From NCBI GenBank assembly GCA_964035575.1, contig OZ037862.1:496001-560000 (forward strand): a DNA stretch of 64,000 bases. The letters run 5' to 3'. Positions within the stretch are counted from its first letter, which is position 1. Each line of letters begins with the position of its first letter. The notes below the pieces were generated by a model, which was not told where the DNA came from, did no database searches, and was given only the letters and a program-made list of their open reading frames with translations. Positions 9,828 through 20,690 of the stretch are shown here, in pieces. The DNA comes from Rhynchopus sp. YZ270_cl-10. Its lineage: Eukaryota; Euglenozoa; Diplonemea; Diplonemida; Diplonemidae. A program made the translations under genes and the position numbers.

Positions 9828-10828
9828 CAGGGGTGGGCGGGCACCCTGGGGTTTTTTCCATTTTTTTTGGATCGGGCACCCGGGTTTTTTCTAAGGATTT
9901 TTACAGGCAATTTTTTGGATTTTTCTGAGAACACGCTGCCCCCCTGCCGAAATATGTTCTCGGTTTTCCCTTTTCGGGGGTTTTTTTGGCCTTTTTCGGG
10001 TTTTCCAAGCTTTTACCCTCACTGTCACGGGGTCATTTTGAAAAAAATGGGCAAGTTCTTGGCTGATACACGTTTTGGTCCTTACCACCAGCGAGTTGCT
10101 TAGCGGGGTTAAATTGAACTATGATTCTGGACCCACTGTAACGTGAACTGCCCCCTCGAAATTCAAGAAGGGGTCCTAAACCCGGGCGCGCTACGTGCAC
10201 TACGAATGTTCGGGATGAATATAAAACGGCGCCGCAGGCGGAAAAAAAAAATAGGGTACAGTATAAAAAATGCAGCTTTTACACCACAAAGCCACTCTGC
10301 GAATCCTTTTTTGCAGAGCAAAAAAGGGAAAATGGCGCCGCAGGCAAATTTTTTTTTAAGGTGCAGCCCTGGGCGGCGCGGAACTATTTTCTTTTTCGTT
10401 CCTCAGTGCCGTCAGGGCCTGCCCAAGTGCGCCAACGCAATGCACTTTGCTACCACCGTGGTGGCGAGCACTTGCAGCACTGCAAGAAGCAAGGTTCCCT
10501 CGACGTTTGCAGTCACACGCACCATACTGTATTATTATTTATTCTGTTGTGCGGGAGGTGAAAGGGACCAGACCGAAGGAAGCGGGGTGGAGACTTTTTT
10601 GTTCATTATGGCTTGGTACCGCACTCCCCGGGCAGAGTGCGAGTTATTCCCAGCCCGGGGCCCGGCCCGACCCCCCAGACTTTTTCCCCTAAGAAAAACC
10701 CTTAGAAAAATAAATTTTCCCCGTATAAAATCCTTAGAAAAAATAATTTTTCCCCCGTGTAAAATCCTTAGAAAAAATAAAATAAAATCAAAATCGGGCC
10801 CCGGGCACCCACTTTAGGCCCAGGCCTG
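9828..10828. mobile_element. hAT-like non-autonomous element, 8-bp TSD GGGAAATG
   Basis: The left end reads CAGGGGTGGGCGGGCACCC. The inverted right end reads CAGGCCTGGGCC, followed inward by GGGTGCCCGGG. Both are typical hAT-style termini. The identical octamer GGGAAATG lies directly outside each end (9820-9827 and 10829-10836). Subterminal inverted copies of GGGCACCCGGG and TCTAAGGATTTT support the pairing. At 1001 bp no transposase frame is visible, so it is non-autonomous or decayed. Confidence 0.7.
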
Positions 10829-13124
10829 GGGAAATGTAGAACCGTTTTTTTACTTTGTAAATTTTGAGGGGGGGGTGGGTGGGTGGGGTGGAAGAATTTT
10901 GTGGAATTTCCAAACCAAGCCTTGGTGCTGAGTTTTATTATTATTTTTTGTTGGAAGGCGCAGCATATTGTTATGCGTGCGAATACCTCGCTATGTTCCA
11001 AGAAGAAAAAAACAAAAACAAAAAATGAAAGATGAACGTTTCTCACGTGAATACACATTTGAATCAGTTTCTCAAAGGGGGGAATCGTTTAGTACAGGAC
11101 AAAAGGTTTGAACCGTGTGTGAGAGACACTAAACGAGGGTACAAAGAAATGTTGAAAGATGATTGACTGCCGAGGGCACAACCTGTTTGAAAGAGGGGGA
11201 AAAAAAGAGTTGGGTAACATGGTCTAAGCGAGAGATTAGTTACCTAAGAAATTAAAAGAAAGCAGAGATATGAAGCAATCTGATCACTTCGTTTCCTTTT
11301 GCCAGAAGATGTTCGTGCAAGAATTAGGTTTATAGCCACAACCAAGCAAGAAACAAAAAAACAACCAAAAAAAAAAAACTTGAGAACGTAATTTTAGAAA
11401 AATAGAAGAAAAATAAAGCTTGAAAAACAATGGGTGGTCTTACACCCTGAAACTATTGCAAAATTACACTTTTTTTCTGGGGAGGATTTTTTTTTTTTGT
11501 CAAATTTTGACAAGTTGCGTTGCCAAGGACATAGAATCCACAGGGGGACGAACCGCCCTTTTTTGTTTAGTATTTCTAAAGAACAACCGAGTTTTGACTT
11601 TGTTAACTTAAAGCGTCAAAATTCGTGTTCTCATGTGGACTATAACAAATAACTATACCCACCCCCACTCACTCTCCTATTTGTCTCTAGTACCGAAAGA
11701 CCAGGTACCCACCTATTTTGTGAAGCCGAATAAGACATGTTTTTTTCTAGATAATTTTTTTTGGCAGTAGCTTTCAGCCAAGGAGATAGTTAAGGGAAAT
11801 GGGGGGGATGTGGACCTGAACAAATCTATACAATGCTGTACTGCACGAAAGCTCCACTGTACTTCTTTTGTTGCATCGCAATCACCCACCCTAGATAGGT
11901 TCTGTGCTCAAAAGGGTTGATTGGTTTGTGCTCTTCCCAATGTCACGCGAAGGGCTTACATGATACAACTATATTGTCTCAAGAAGTAACCACACTATTT
12001 TTTTTTTGTCGAAACTTTTGCCGAAATCAAAAAAAAGAAAAGAAAAGAGAAGTTGGAAAGTGCAAAACACCTCACCGTTTCATATCGGCGCACGCAGGGT
12101 TCTCATAGTTCACCGCTGGGTTATTCGAACACCAGAGAGCACTTCCTTTTTTACTTGTTACAAGCCCTGGTGATACATTTTGTTCTGTATGGACTAGCCG
12201 GGTCTTGCGATCCGACTGGCACCTCTTTTACATGAACGGGTTGACACATTATGTGAGCACCTCCTCTATCCCTGGCCGTTTAGAAAGCTTTTTTTCTTCT
12301 TCAATTGTATCGGCAATCACACAAACTGGGTAGATCTCTGCTCAATGTCGACCCAAGCATGTGTACTGCAGAAGGTATACACAGGTCACCCTCCAATCCT
12401 TAAGAGAAACTTTTTTTTCTTGACCTCAAATATCGACACTCAATTGCACACATCGCATCACCCCGAAAGGCGAGACTGTTTTTTGAAGATTTACTACCAG
12501 TCTCCAAAAGAATGCAGCAAAGACGAGACAAAACTAAGAAAGAAACTTTCCTCTTTGCTTTCATCTATTGGGTTAGTAACTGCCAAAAGGGGGAAAAAAA
12601 ATTATCACAAGTCAGAGATTGTTAAAGGGAAGAGGAGAAACTTTAAAAGGAGTAAAAACAGGCAAGACTGGGGGGGGGGGGAGAGGGAGAGAGGGAGATA
12701 AATAATGCAAATACACCAAGAACAAAAGCAACTTTGGGTATCACAGCATAACCAAAGCATCGCATGGCTTGACACGGACGCTTGCAAGTAAAAATCATAG
12801 CGTTTTTTTTACAAATACACAGAATATTTGTAATATCCTTGCGAAGCATTGTCTTGTCCATACAGTGTAGTCTAGCTTGCCCAAACTGCTAGTGCATCGG
12901 CACTACCTATTTAATTTTGAAAATTTTCTTGCTAGTGCCGGGCACTACCACTTTTTTTTTCTTTTTTCAGAAAGTTTACACTTGCCAGACACGCAGAGAC
13001 ATAAGCCTCTGAGAGTGACCAGAACTGGCCTCGTGAACAAAGTGACCCCGTCACAGCCAAAGCGCTACTCAATTGATCAAACGCCGAAGGAAAAGGAAAC
13101 ATGCAGCATGGCGAAATAATAAAA

Positions 13125-13250
13125 GTAGCGTACCGTGCGCCTGCGGCGCAAATTTGCAACCCACCTTCCCATGACATCGTATGGCTGTAAAAATGTACCA
13201 TTTTAAGCGCAGTTTTTTGAATTATTGCGTACCCTGGCTTCGCCAGGAAC
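13125..13250 (-). repeat. Hairpin plus ACGGTACGC module pair (minus orientation)
   Basis: Read on the minus strand, the pair is TTCCTGGCGAAGCCA-GGGTACGCAAT, then about 75 bases, then GCGCCGCAGGCGC-ACGGTACGCTAC. Each unit is a short perfect or near-perfect hairpin followed at once by the (C/A)CGGTACGC(A/T)AC core. The same arrangement recurs at 14755-14880 and 16723-16848. Confidence 0.7.
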
Positions 13251-14754
13251 CTTGATGCTATGACCACCGTTTCTTTTGTACATGTACTGAGGTTACTGAT
13301 AATTCGTGTCTGGTGCAAATATCAATGAAGTTGAACTCCGCAGTTGGATACCCGAGGAATTCTCACATTCCGCCGGGGCCCCGAATTTGAGCTGGGCAGG
13401 GCTCGACCGAGTTTTGAACCTAGGGTTTTTATTATTATTTTTTATTTGCAAAAAAGTGGTAGTGCATGGCACTAGCTTTTTTATTTTTTTGGAAATCTCA
13501 GGGACTACGCTGTGTCCATACCAAAAAATAAAATGCTTGACCAACGTGACAATTTGTGTTTTATTTGTTTTGCACTTTGAAAAAGAAAATCCTGACATTT
13601 TTTTTTGTCTCGGGTTTGGGGTGTGAAGGGTGTGAAGGGTTTGAAGGGTGTGAAGGGTGGTAGAGTGAAAAAAAAAAGGGGGGGTTTTTGGTTGGTGGGG
13701 GGTGAACTAAAACAGCTCTGTTTTGCAATATCGAGAACTCGGCTTCTGTAAAGCTCAATACCTATTGTTACCAGAAGGTAGAACACCCAAAAGAAAGTTA
13801 ACACTCCCTTTGGGGAAGGAAAAACACAAAGAGTATGTCAATGCAATCAATAAATTGATAGCATAGGGGGATAACGATGTTCCCACAAAGAGAAAAATAA
13901 TGAGTAAGATGAACCTAAGCCTCTTTGTGCTAAGGCCACCTTTTCACTATCGTTATCGTACAGCATCAGCTGCGCGGGATTTTTTTGAAAACTTTGGTTG
14001 TATCAGTGTCGACACCCGAGGAACTCGACTATGGTTTTTGCACAGGATTGGGTTGCAACGTTATCATTCGCAATCTTGAAAAGATAAATGAGCTTCAATT
14101 GCGTACATCAAAAAACAGAGAAGAAAAAAAAAGATGTAAGCTGAATGAGCCTTCTCGTATATCTTGGTAAATAGTATTCTTCAAATATGAGGTTGCACTA
14201 AATCTTAACTTCCTACACCACATCGGAAGGTTCGAAGTTGGTATTGCACTGTGTCGCTAGACCAGACATTATTTGATAAAATATACCTTACGAACCCTTC
14301 AGGGCATAGGGTGGAGGGTGAACGTCTCTCGTTGTGTGTTTGGAAAAAATATGGACCAGAATAATTGTGGACCTTTTGAAATTTTTTTCATAGGGTGAAA
14401 ACCATGTGTGTATGGGCATCACACCCTTTTTTCGAGAATTTGGGGGTGGGCATCACAAAAATTTCTATGGGTTTTTTACATGGGACTTTTTTTTTTGGGT
14501 TGCATCGCAGGGTTGTTTCTAGGATCTCGTTTTTTTTTCTCGGGGGGGGTCAATTTTTTTCCCAAAAAAAAATTTTTTCCCGCCGGGAAAAAATGGTCTT
14601 TTAAGGGTTTTTGGGTGTATTCCGAGCTTTCTCGACGAAGCCTCGATCTCACCAAGACAACCCCATACCCCAAAGCTTCAGAATATCATGGTGGTATGTA
14701 GCTTCTGTGAGGGTATGAAACAGGTAAAGAAACGGTGGCCATGGCACCCAAAGG

Positions 14755-14880
14755 TTCCTGGCGAAGCCACGGTACGCAACATTTCTAAAATTGCGCTTAA
14801 AATTGCACTATTGTACAGCCAAACTATGTCATGGGAAGGGTGTGATGTAAGCTTGCGCCGCAGGCGCACGGTACGCTACT
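14755..14880 (+). repeat. Hairpin plus ACGGTACGC module pair
   Basis: TTCCTGGCGAAGCCACGGTA at the left and GCGCCGCAGGCGCACGGTAC at the right are direct, not inverted, copies of one design: a stem-loop, then the CACGGTACGC core. They are spaced about 100 bases apart with a conserved AAACTATGTCATGG segment between. Confidence 0.75.
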
Positions 14881-15071
14881 TTTATTCTTTTCGCAAAATC
14901 TTTTTTCTCACTCCCATCACCGTTCCACGTAGTGTAGTCGGTGCGGGTGTTGTCGCTCTTCACCAGTGCCAACGTAGTGCAGAGGCACTGCAGGATGGAA
15001 GATGTGCCAAACGTCACATTCCCCGTCACCTTCGTCGACTCACCTTCAACCACATGAGACCACAGAGACAT
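14827..15071 (-). CDS. Possible small ORF inside the 14402-15509 TIR element
   Basis: From an ATG at 15071 the minus strand reads MSLWSHVVEGESTKVTGNVT and stays open for about 80 residues with fairly normal codons. A CAGAACAG acceptor-like site lies just upstream, and a GTGAGT...CTGCAG pair within it could be a short intron. It lies between two hairpin modules inside a TIR element and matches no family I know. It may be a captured gene fragment or chance; treat it as unconfirmed. Confidence 0.2.
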
Positions 15072-16100
15072 TTTTGGATTGGGATGTTCTGTTCTGAATG
15101 ATGTTGATTTGGGTGAGGAGGAATTGTGGGTTATCATTACGTATCGTGTGGTCACAGACTGCACACCTTTCCCCAGTGACACTGTGTGGCCGAAACGAAA
15201 CCGGATCATAAATCGATCAGTGATATTCTGGATTGAGCGCCGCAGGCAAACGGTACGGGACTTTTTTTTTTTTTTTTTCTTTTTTTTTCTTCTCCTTTTT
15301 TGGACTTTCCGGACCGATTGCGGAACGTGGTGGGGTCACACCATATGCAAAAAGCCTATGAGAAAATCCCTAGGGGAAAAAAAAAATCCTACACAAAAAA
15401 CCCATAGAAAAAAAAAACCCCCCTGTACAAAAAACCCATAGAAATTTTTCTCGGATTCTGAGAATTTCTCAAATCGGGCATCGGAATCACATTGCCCAAA
15501 CACACATGGTGAAAACGATCGTTTTTTTTTTTTTTTTTTTTTTTTACGAATCTGGGAAAAAGTGATCGGTCTTTTTTTTTTTTTTTTTTTTTCCCATATT
15601 ATGTCGTTGATCGCTGGCCCACACCAGGGAGGGAGCCCCCACAGGTGCCCACAACCCCCCTGAAATCGGCCGAGAGTAACTTTTAGCGGTGTTTTGACGT
15701 AAAATGTCACCTTTTTTGCCATTTTTGGGGTGTACTTTTCTGGAACAAAATTCGCAAAACCCGAAATACGAATCGTAAAAAATCGCGACATTCTATGACA
15801 TGCGTATACCATGAAGCAGCACGTCACGGCATGGCATGTAACATGCACATGTAATATCGCCAAAAACCTAGTCGTAGTAACATCATCACTGTGCAAACCC
15901 CTGTCCATCCAATACAATTCACACTCTTTGTGGGTGGTCTTGCTGCCTTTTTGCCACAGTAATTTTTGGCCCGGCAGGCATGCTCTTGAAGCATGGCAAT
16001 TTAGTGTGTATGGGGCAGGGTGTTGTTTTGTTCTGAATTCCCTTTGTTACAATATCTATCCAATCGCGAGTGGTTGTATGTGTATCGTGAGACACTCTTT

Positions 16101-16245
16101 TTAACCCTTTACGGACCAAGAGGACATTTATGCCCATTGTGGCGGGGGATGCGGCGTTCAACACCAGGCCAAGTTGGCCAAAAGCCCCAACTTTTGTACT
16201 GTCCAACCTCTGTACAATTACGGTATATTTCGTTGGCTGGTGGTC
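16101..16245. mobile_element. piggyBac-type left end with residual C-terminal segment
   Basis: TTAACCCTTTACGGACCAAG at 16101 matches the TTAA plus TIR of the element at 4724. After only about 40 bases it passes into a segment nearly identical to 5665-5775 of that element (the CCAACTTTTGTACTGTCCAA block). This is an internally deleted copy. I could not find its right terminus. Confidence 0.65.
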
Positions 16246-16722
16246 TGAAGAGTGATCTGACCATATTCTCCAGGTATAACAAATGCCCAAATAATGCATT
16301 GGCGAAGGAATTTTGCACTTTTGACCATCACACATTACTTGTATTTTTACCGGTTTTTTAATGAGTACAACCTATGTCAGAGCACGCTGTCCCACAGATT
16401 TTAGAATTTGGGGGGGGGGGTCACGCAACAGGGATTACGCAGCTCCCCATACTTATCGCTAAATATGCCGTTTTCCCCGAAAAATTTTAGAATTCCACGC
16501 CCAATTTCTTTCTTTTTGGCAAAAAAAAAATTTTCGCGCTTCGCGCGAAAAAGGTCCTCAGAAGCTCAATTCCGGAAACAAATACGGGGGGAGCGACGTT
16601 TTCCAACTCCTCCGCCATCAGCAGGAACACCTCCGTTTTCTCTTGAATCTGTGACGCTTGTTGCTGAGAAACAGGGCAACAGCGCGTTCAAGCATATTCC
16701 CCATATTTTCAGTGTTAAACTC

Positions 16723-16848
16723 GTGGCGAAGCCACGGTACGCAACATTTCTAAAAAATGCGCTTACAATTGCACCTTTTTTTACAGCCAAACTATGTCAT
16801 GGAAAGGATGTAATGCAAGCTTGCGCCGCAGGCGCATGGTACGCTACT
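16723..16848 (+). repeat. Hairpin plus ACGGTACGC module pair
   Basis: Same layout as 14755-14880: GTGGCGAAGCCACGGTACGC on the left and GCGCCGCAGGCGCATGGTAC on the right, with the AAACTATGTCATGG block between. Single left-type units follow at 16900-16930 and 17015-17045, and a damaged right-type unit at about 17090-17105. Confidence 0.75.
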
Positions 16849-17099
16849 TTTTTCTTTGCCCTTATCCTTCTTTCTCACTCCTCATTGCTTCCCAAAGGTT
16901 CTGGCGAAGCCACGGTACGCAACATTTCTTTAAAATGTTGACATAAAATGGCACTTTTGTTGGTAACTATCGTCCAGTTCCGTAAATTTTACTTCCATAT
17001 TTTGCTAAAACGAAAGTTTCTAGCGAAGCCACGGTACGCAACATTTCTAAAAATTGCCTACTATGTCGCGGGAAGGGTGGGTTGAAAGCTCGCGCCGCA

Positions 17100-17230
17100 G
17101 TGCATCTTCCTTTTCCGGTAAAATAGAAGAAAATTGTCTTCTAAAAATAGAATTCTGTGGGGGGTAGGTGAGAGGTGGGCGGAGCCCCCACTCCTCACCT
17201 AACCCCACCCCAGCCTCAATCCAAAACCCT
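17100..17230. repeat. Dispersed repeat with GGGTAGGTGAG stem-loop
   Basis: This block (GAAGAAAATTGTC..., GAATTCTGTGGGGGGTAGGT, then an inverted CTCACCTAACCCC and CCCCAGCC...CAATCCAAAACCC) recurs at 48530-48650 with about nine bases in ten alike. Its centre is a stem-loop of GGGTAGGTGAG with CTCACCTA. In both places it follows directly after a hairpin/ACGGTACGC module, so the two may be parts of one larger element. Confidence 0.7.
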
Positions 17231-17420
17231 GTATTTTTTTTTTGGTATTTTTTGAGCTGAGATTTTCAAAAAATACCAAAAATACCAGGGTCAACCGCTG
17301 TGATGCTCATTGTTTAGAACACAGGGCTATTTCTAAATATGGGGTCCGGAGTCCAAAATCCAATCCGGGACACAATTTTGGCAGATTTATTTTGGGCCAA
17401 AAACGTCTTTATTTACATTT

Positions 17421-18182
17421 TTGGGATTCGCCCGTGCAGTGGTGGGGTCAATCTCGAAAATTGGATTTTTTGACCACTTAAATTTTGGGAAATATGAGCC
17501 CGGTCACTTATACGTGGGCCCATTTTCGGCTAAAATTTTCCTCAAAATCCGGGTTTGTAAAATTGACCCTTCTGTGAAGGAAGGTTGTGGAAAAGGGTCC
17601 TTATTTGCATTTTTGGAAGCCGCCCGTGCAGTGGTGGGGTCAATTTGCAGAATTGGGCAAGTTCTTGCAAGACAACGGGTAATGTTTGTTAGATCTAAGG
17701 AGGGAAGGGGAGCGTTTGTAGCTCACACAGCACCCCAAACCCTGGCCTCTCTGTCCACAGCACACAGCTCTTCCCCTGAGTTCCATTTGTGCCTCAACAT
17801 GCTGAGCGCATCTTCAGTACGATGGGTGGATGAGCGAGAAGAGGCGCAACTGGCTAGTTGCACCAAAGCTGCACAAGCTTGTGGTCGTAGCACGCAGTTT
17901 GCGCGAGAGCAAGCCGCCACAAGAGAATGGTTGCAGGAGGAGAAGGAGCGTGCGGGAGCTATATTGACTGCGACGCGACAGCTGAGGACCCCAAGGTTGA
18001 TGATGATGCTGAGCATCACGACTCTGACATCAGTGAAGGCTCTTGGGACTAAACGCATACAGTCTTGTCCGTACCCATTTCTCCCACACAAGTCACCACC
18101 CCCTTGTGACTTGCCTGTAACAGTGGAAACGTTTCCCTCCCAGCCGCAAACCCGTTCAGTGTATCGTGAGCCACTGCAGTGA
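17421..18182 (+). CDS. Unassigned ORF, doubtful
   Basis: The frame is open for about 250 residues. The first third is repeat sequence shared with 3600-3700 and 44620-44720. The middle (about 17760-18000) has a Glu/Arg/Ala-rich helical stretch (CGRSTQFAREQAATREWLQE), and an alternative frame there ends in an acidic tail (HHDSDISEGSWD). It matches no family I recognise, and it is the only sizeable plus-strand candidate in a minus-strand array. It may be a decayed transposon gene. Confidence 0.2.
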   Translation: MGFARAVVGSISKIGFFDHLNFGKYEPGHLYVGPFSAKIFLKIRVCKIDPSVKEGCGKGSLFAFLEAARAVVGSICRIGQVLARQRVMFVRSKEGRGAFVAHTAPQTLASLSTAHSSSPEFHLCLNMLSASSVRWVDEREEAQLASCTKAAQACGRSTQFAREQAATREWLQEEKERAGAILTATRQLRTPRLMMMLSITTLTSVKALGTKRIQSCPYPFLPHKSPPPCDLPVTVETFPSQPQTRSVYREPLQ

Positions 18183-19117
18183 CCCACTCACGCTCGACCC
18201 TGTCCCTCCTTGTAAACAGTTCGCCTTCTCCCACGTTGTGCTAAGGAAAACCAAAAAACATGCTCAAAAATGATGGGCACGGGGGTCAGACTCCACTTCT
18301 GACCACCTAAAATTAGGTCATACACGTGTTATACCCCAAACTGACCAAGAAATTTTCCCAGTGTTCGATGGTGATCGAATTAAATCGGTGGTAAAAAGTG
18401 AAAAATGGGGCATGTCAGGCCCACGTCAATCAGCCTAAAAATGTTGGAACTTTAAACGCGCGTCTCTCCCGTACACCAATATACACTTTTTAACACATAC
18501 AGTACAGCAAGGGAAAACCAAGGGATTTTACCCTGTGTTCTCCTTGTTACGGCTGCACTAACCTAATCATCAAAACTGCTCGATTTTGGCTTTATCTAAA
18601 AGATCGACATCAATTCTTACGAAATATAATTTATTTTACGATTTTGAGTAGAATTCTGTTTGCAGGGCGAAGTCACGAGGCAGGGGGTGATTTTAGGGGT
18701 GAGCGCCAAAAAAAGTCCTTTTCCTAGGGTTGACCCACCTCCCTCCAGCATCCAACGATATGACATTTTCACGAAAGTTGTCGGTTCTTGCCTTATTATT
18801 GTCACACAGAAAAAAAATGTTTTTACGAAAATGAGTAGAACCCCATTACCCCTACCAACGTGTGGCATTCGTGCGCCACTATAGTGGCACTTGCCATGGG
18901 TAAAAACGGTTTTCTGGTTTTAGTGCCTCGCTGGCGACATCCGTTGGGGGGGATTCTGGTGTGAGAATGTTCTCGATTTTTGCTTTATTTGAAAGATTCG
19001 CCACAAAATCGTTTCAAGGAAAAGAGTCGGTCAAAAAGTCCAAGTAGAACCCAGAAACTCTCCCTTGCCACCCATTTCACGCCCATGCCCCTTGTACTAC
19101 TAGGGGAAAAAAAAAAA

Positions 19118-19217
19118 ACGATCGTGAAAAAAAAAAAACGATCGTGAAAAAAAGAAAAAAAATGTCAAGATCTTGAAAAAAAGTTCAAGATCTTGAAAAA
19201 AACCGTCACGATCGTTC
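19118..19217. repeat. Tandem palindromes ACGATCGT and CAAGATCTTG separated by A-runs
   Basis: ACGATCGTG plus an A-run occurs twice in tandem, then TCAAGATCTTG plus an A-run twice, and the block closes with CACGATCGT. The outer copies pair with each other as well as with themselves. Confidence 0.85.
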
Positions 19218-20574
19218 TCACACTATGTTTTTTTTGTGGACTAATTTTTCCATTTTTTTTTTTCTCCCAAAAACACAATATTTTGTTGTATCGATAATAC
19301 CACTTTACACCTACTGGTTTTAAGATCTGTCTTCAATGTCAGCTGAAGCCCTTTGCATCTGTTGGAATGAGTGTAGCCACGCAAAGCCTGCACATTCCTG
19401 AGGCATTCCTGGCATATCTCTCACATAAATGCCTCTGACCAGCTGCCCAATCAAAGCATCTCTAATGACCCCAAACTAAAAACCCCTTTTCATATTTGGT
19501 TTGTAAAAACCCGGGGAGGGAAACTATTGTGTTAAAAAAAAATACCCAGAAAAACTCTGAAAATAATTAGCTTTTTTTTCCAGAACGTTTATATGTTTGC
19601 TAATCTGCATCTTGCTCTGTTTGTAGAAACCTTCGCATGAGCTCCACTCTGCAAAACACTTTTGACGCATGAACACAACATTTTTTCTTCTTTTTTTTTT
19701 GGGAGGGGGTGGCAAGGCATTTATTAATAACTTATTTTTTTTTTTTTTGGGTGTGGGGCTTTTGTGGAGGTACTTTTGGTTGACATCTGCACATCAAACC
19801 CGCGCTGTCAAAATATACGACAATATGTGGTGCGGTCAGCGGTCCACGGAAAAGCCGTTGGTGAACCACGAAAGAACCCTGGGTAACTGCCACACCAAAT
19901 ATAAGAATTTGTTTCCCCCTTTTATTTGAAAAAGGAGGAAGGGGAAAGGAAATGGGAAAAAAGGGGGTAAATCACTGTCTTTTATGAATCACCACATATT
20001 TTCATTCAAAAAATAAAATACAAAAATAAAATACCCCCTCAAACAGCAGTTTTTGAGAGTATGAGAATTCCTCGAAAAAAAAGGGGGACAAAATATATAA
20101 AAAAAAGGTTTGGTAAGATGAACTCAACTCTTTAGTCATCTAAAATGAAAGTTGAAAGTGCGAACGCCTTACTGTGGACGAAGGCTTAGAAGAAGAAGAA
20201 AAAAAAAAAAAAAAACGGATACATTTTTCTTCTGTACACCGATTTTGAAGACAACACAAAAACTTTGAAGGGAATGTGTCTTACTGTGCACGACACATCC
20301 CCAATGAAATAAGGGTTTCCACAGCACTGTGCAACCGGCTCGCCGTTTTCTAGCGAGCCGCACACAAAGAAAGGGAGGGTATTTATAAAAAAAACTGGGT
20401 AAGAAAGTAGGCAAGCATTTTTGTTTATTGGTTTCATTTATATTCGTTATGTTCCCCCCTACGATGCATTTCGTAGGGTGAGTGGTGTGGTGTGGTGTGG
20501 GGTACCTTCCACAGAAGGGAAGGTGAAGCTGAAGAGCAAACACCTTTGTGGATGCTGGAGGGGGGGAAAAGTTG

Positions 20575-20690
20575 ACTTGAAATACAACAGCCCTCTCGTG
20601 ACAGTGTACCTTGGTACATGACAGGTGCACCAGGTGGAATCCTACATCCATTTCGAGGTTTACATCTGAAACAAGAATAGATGCCTCTCA
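20575..20690 (+). repeat. Dispersed repeat family A copy
   Basis: A good copy of the roughly 110-bp family A: it begins CTTGAAATACAACAGCCCTC, runs through TCGTGACAGTGTACCTTGGT and a variable GGTGCACC.GGTGGA core, and ends TCCATTTCGAGGTTTACATC. Other copies lie at 7105, 7500, 22635, 25183, 26908 and 58785 (the first and last partial), all in the same orientation, opposite to the genes. Confidence 0.8.

Larger units (their letters stand above)
14402..15509. mobile_element. 1.1 kb TIR element with 6-bp flanking duplication
   Basis: The left terminus is CCATGTGTGTATGGGCATCA. The right terminus, inverted, is CCATGTGTGTTTGGGCAATG. A second inverted block (AAATTTCTATGGGTTTTTT) follows inside each end. 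TGAAAA flanks both sides (14396-14401, 15510-15515). The superfamily is not assigned. The interior contains two hairpin/ACGGTACGC modules and an open frame on the minus strand. Confidence 0.65.

Noticed and set aside
10143-10817. 224-residue plus-strand ORF
   Set aside because: It has basic low-complexity composition, lies wholly within the hAT-like element, and has no domain or start context.
13125-17105. Hairpin/ACGGTACGC modules as tRNA genes
   Set aside because: There is one stem-loop per module, with no acceptor stem, T-loop or cloverleaf.
17421-18182. Plus-strand gene in the repeat region
   Set aside because: Its first third is dispersed repeat, the coding character shifts between frames, and no product is recognisable. 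It is kept only as a doubtful feature.
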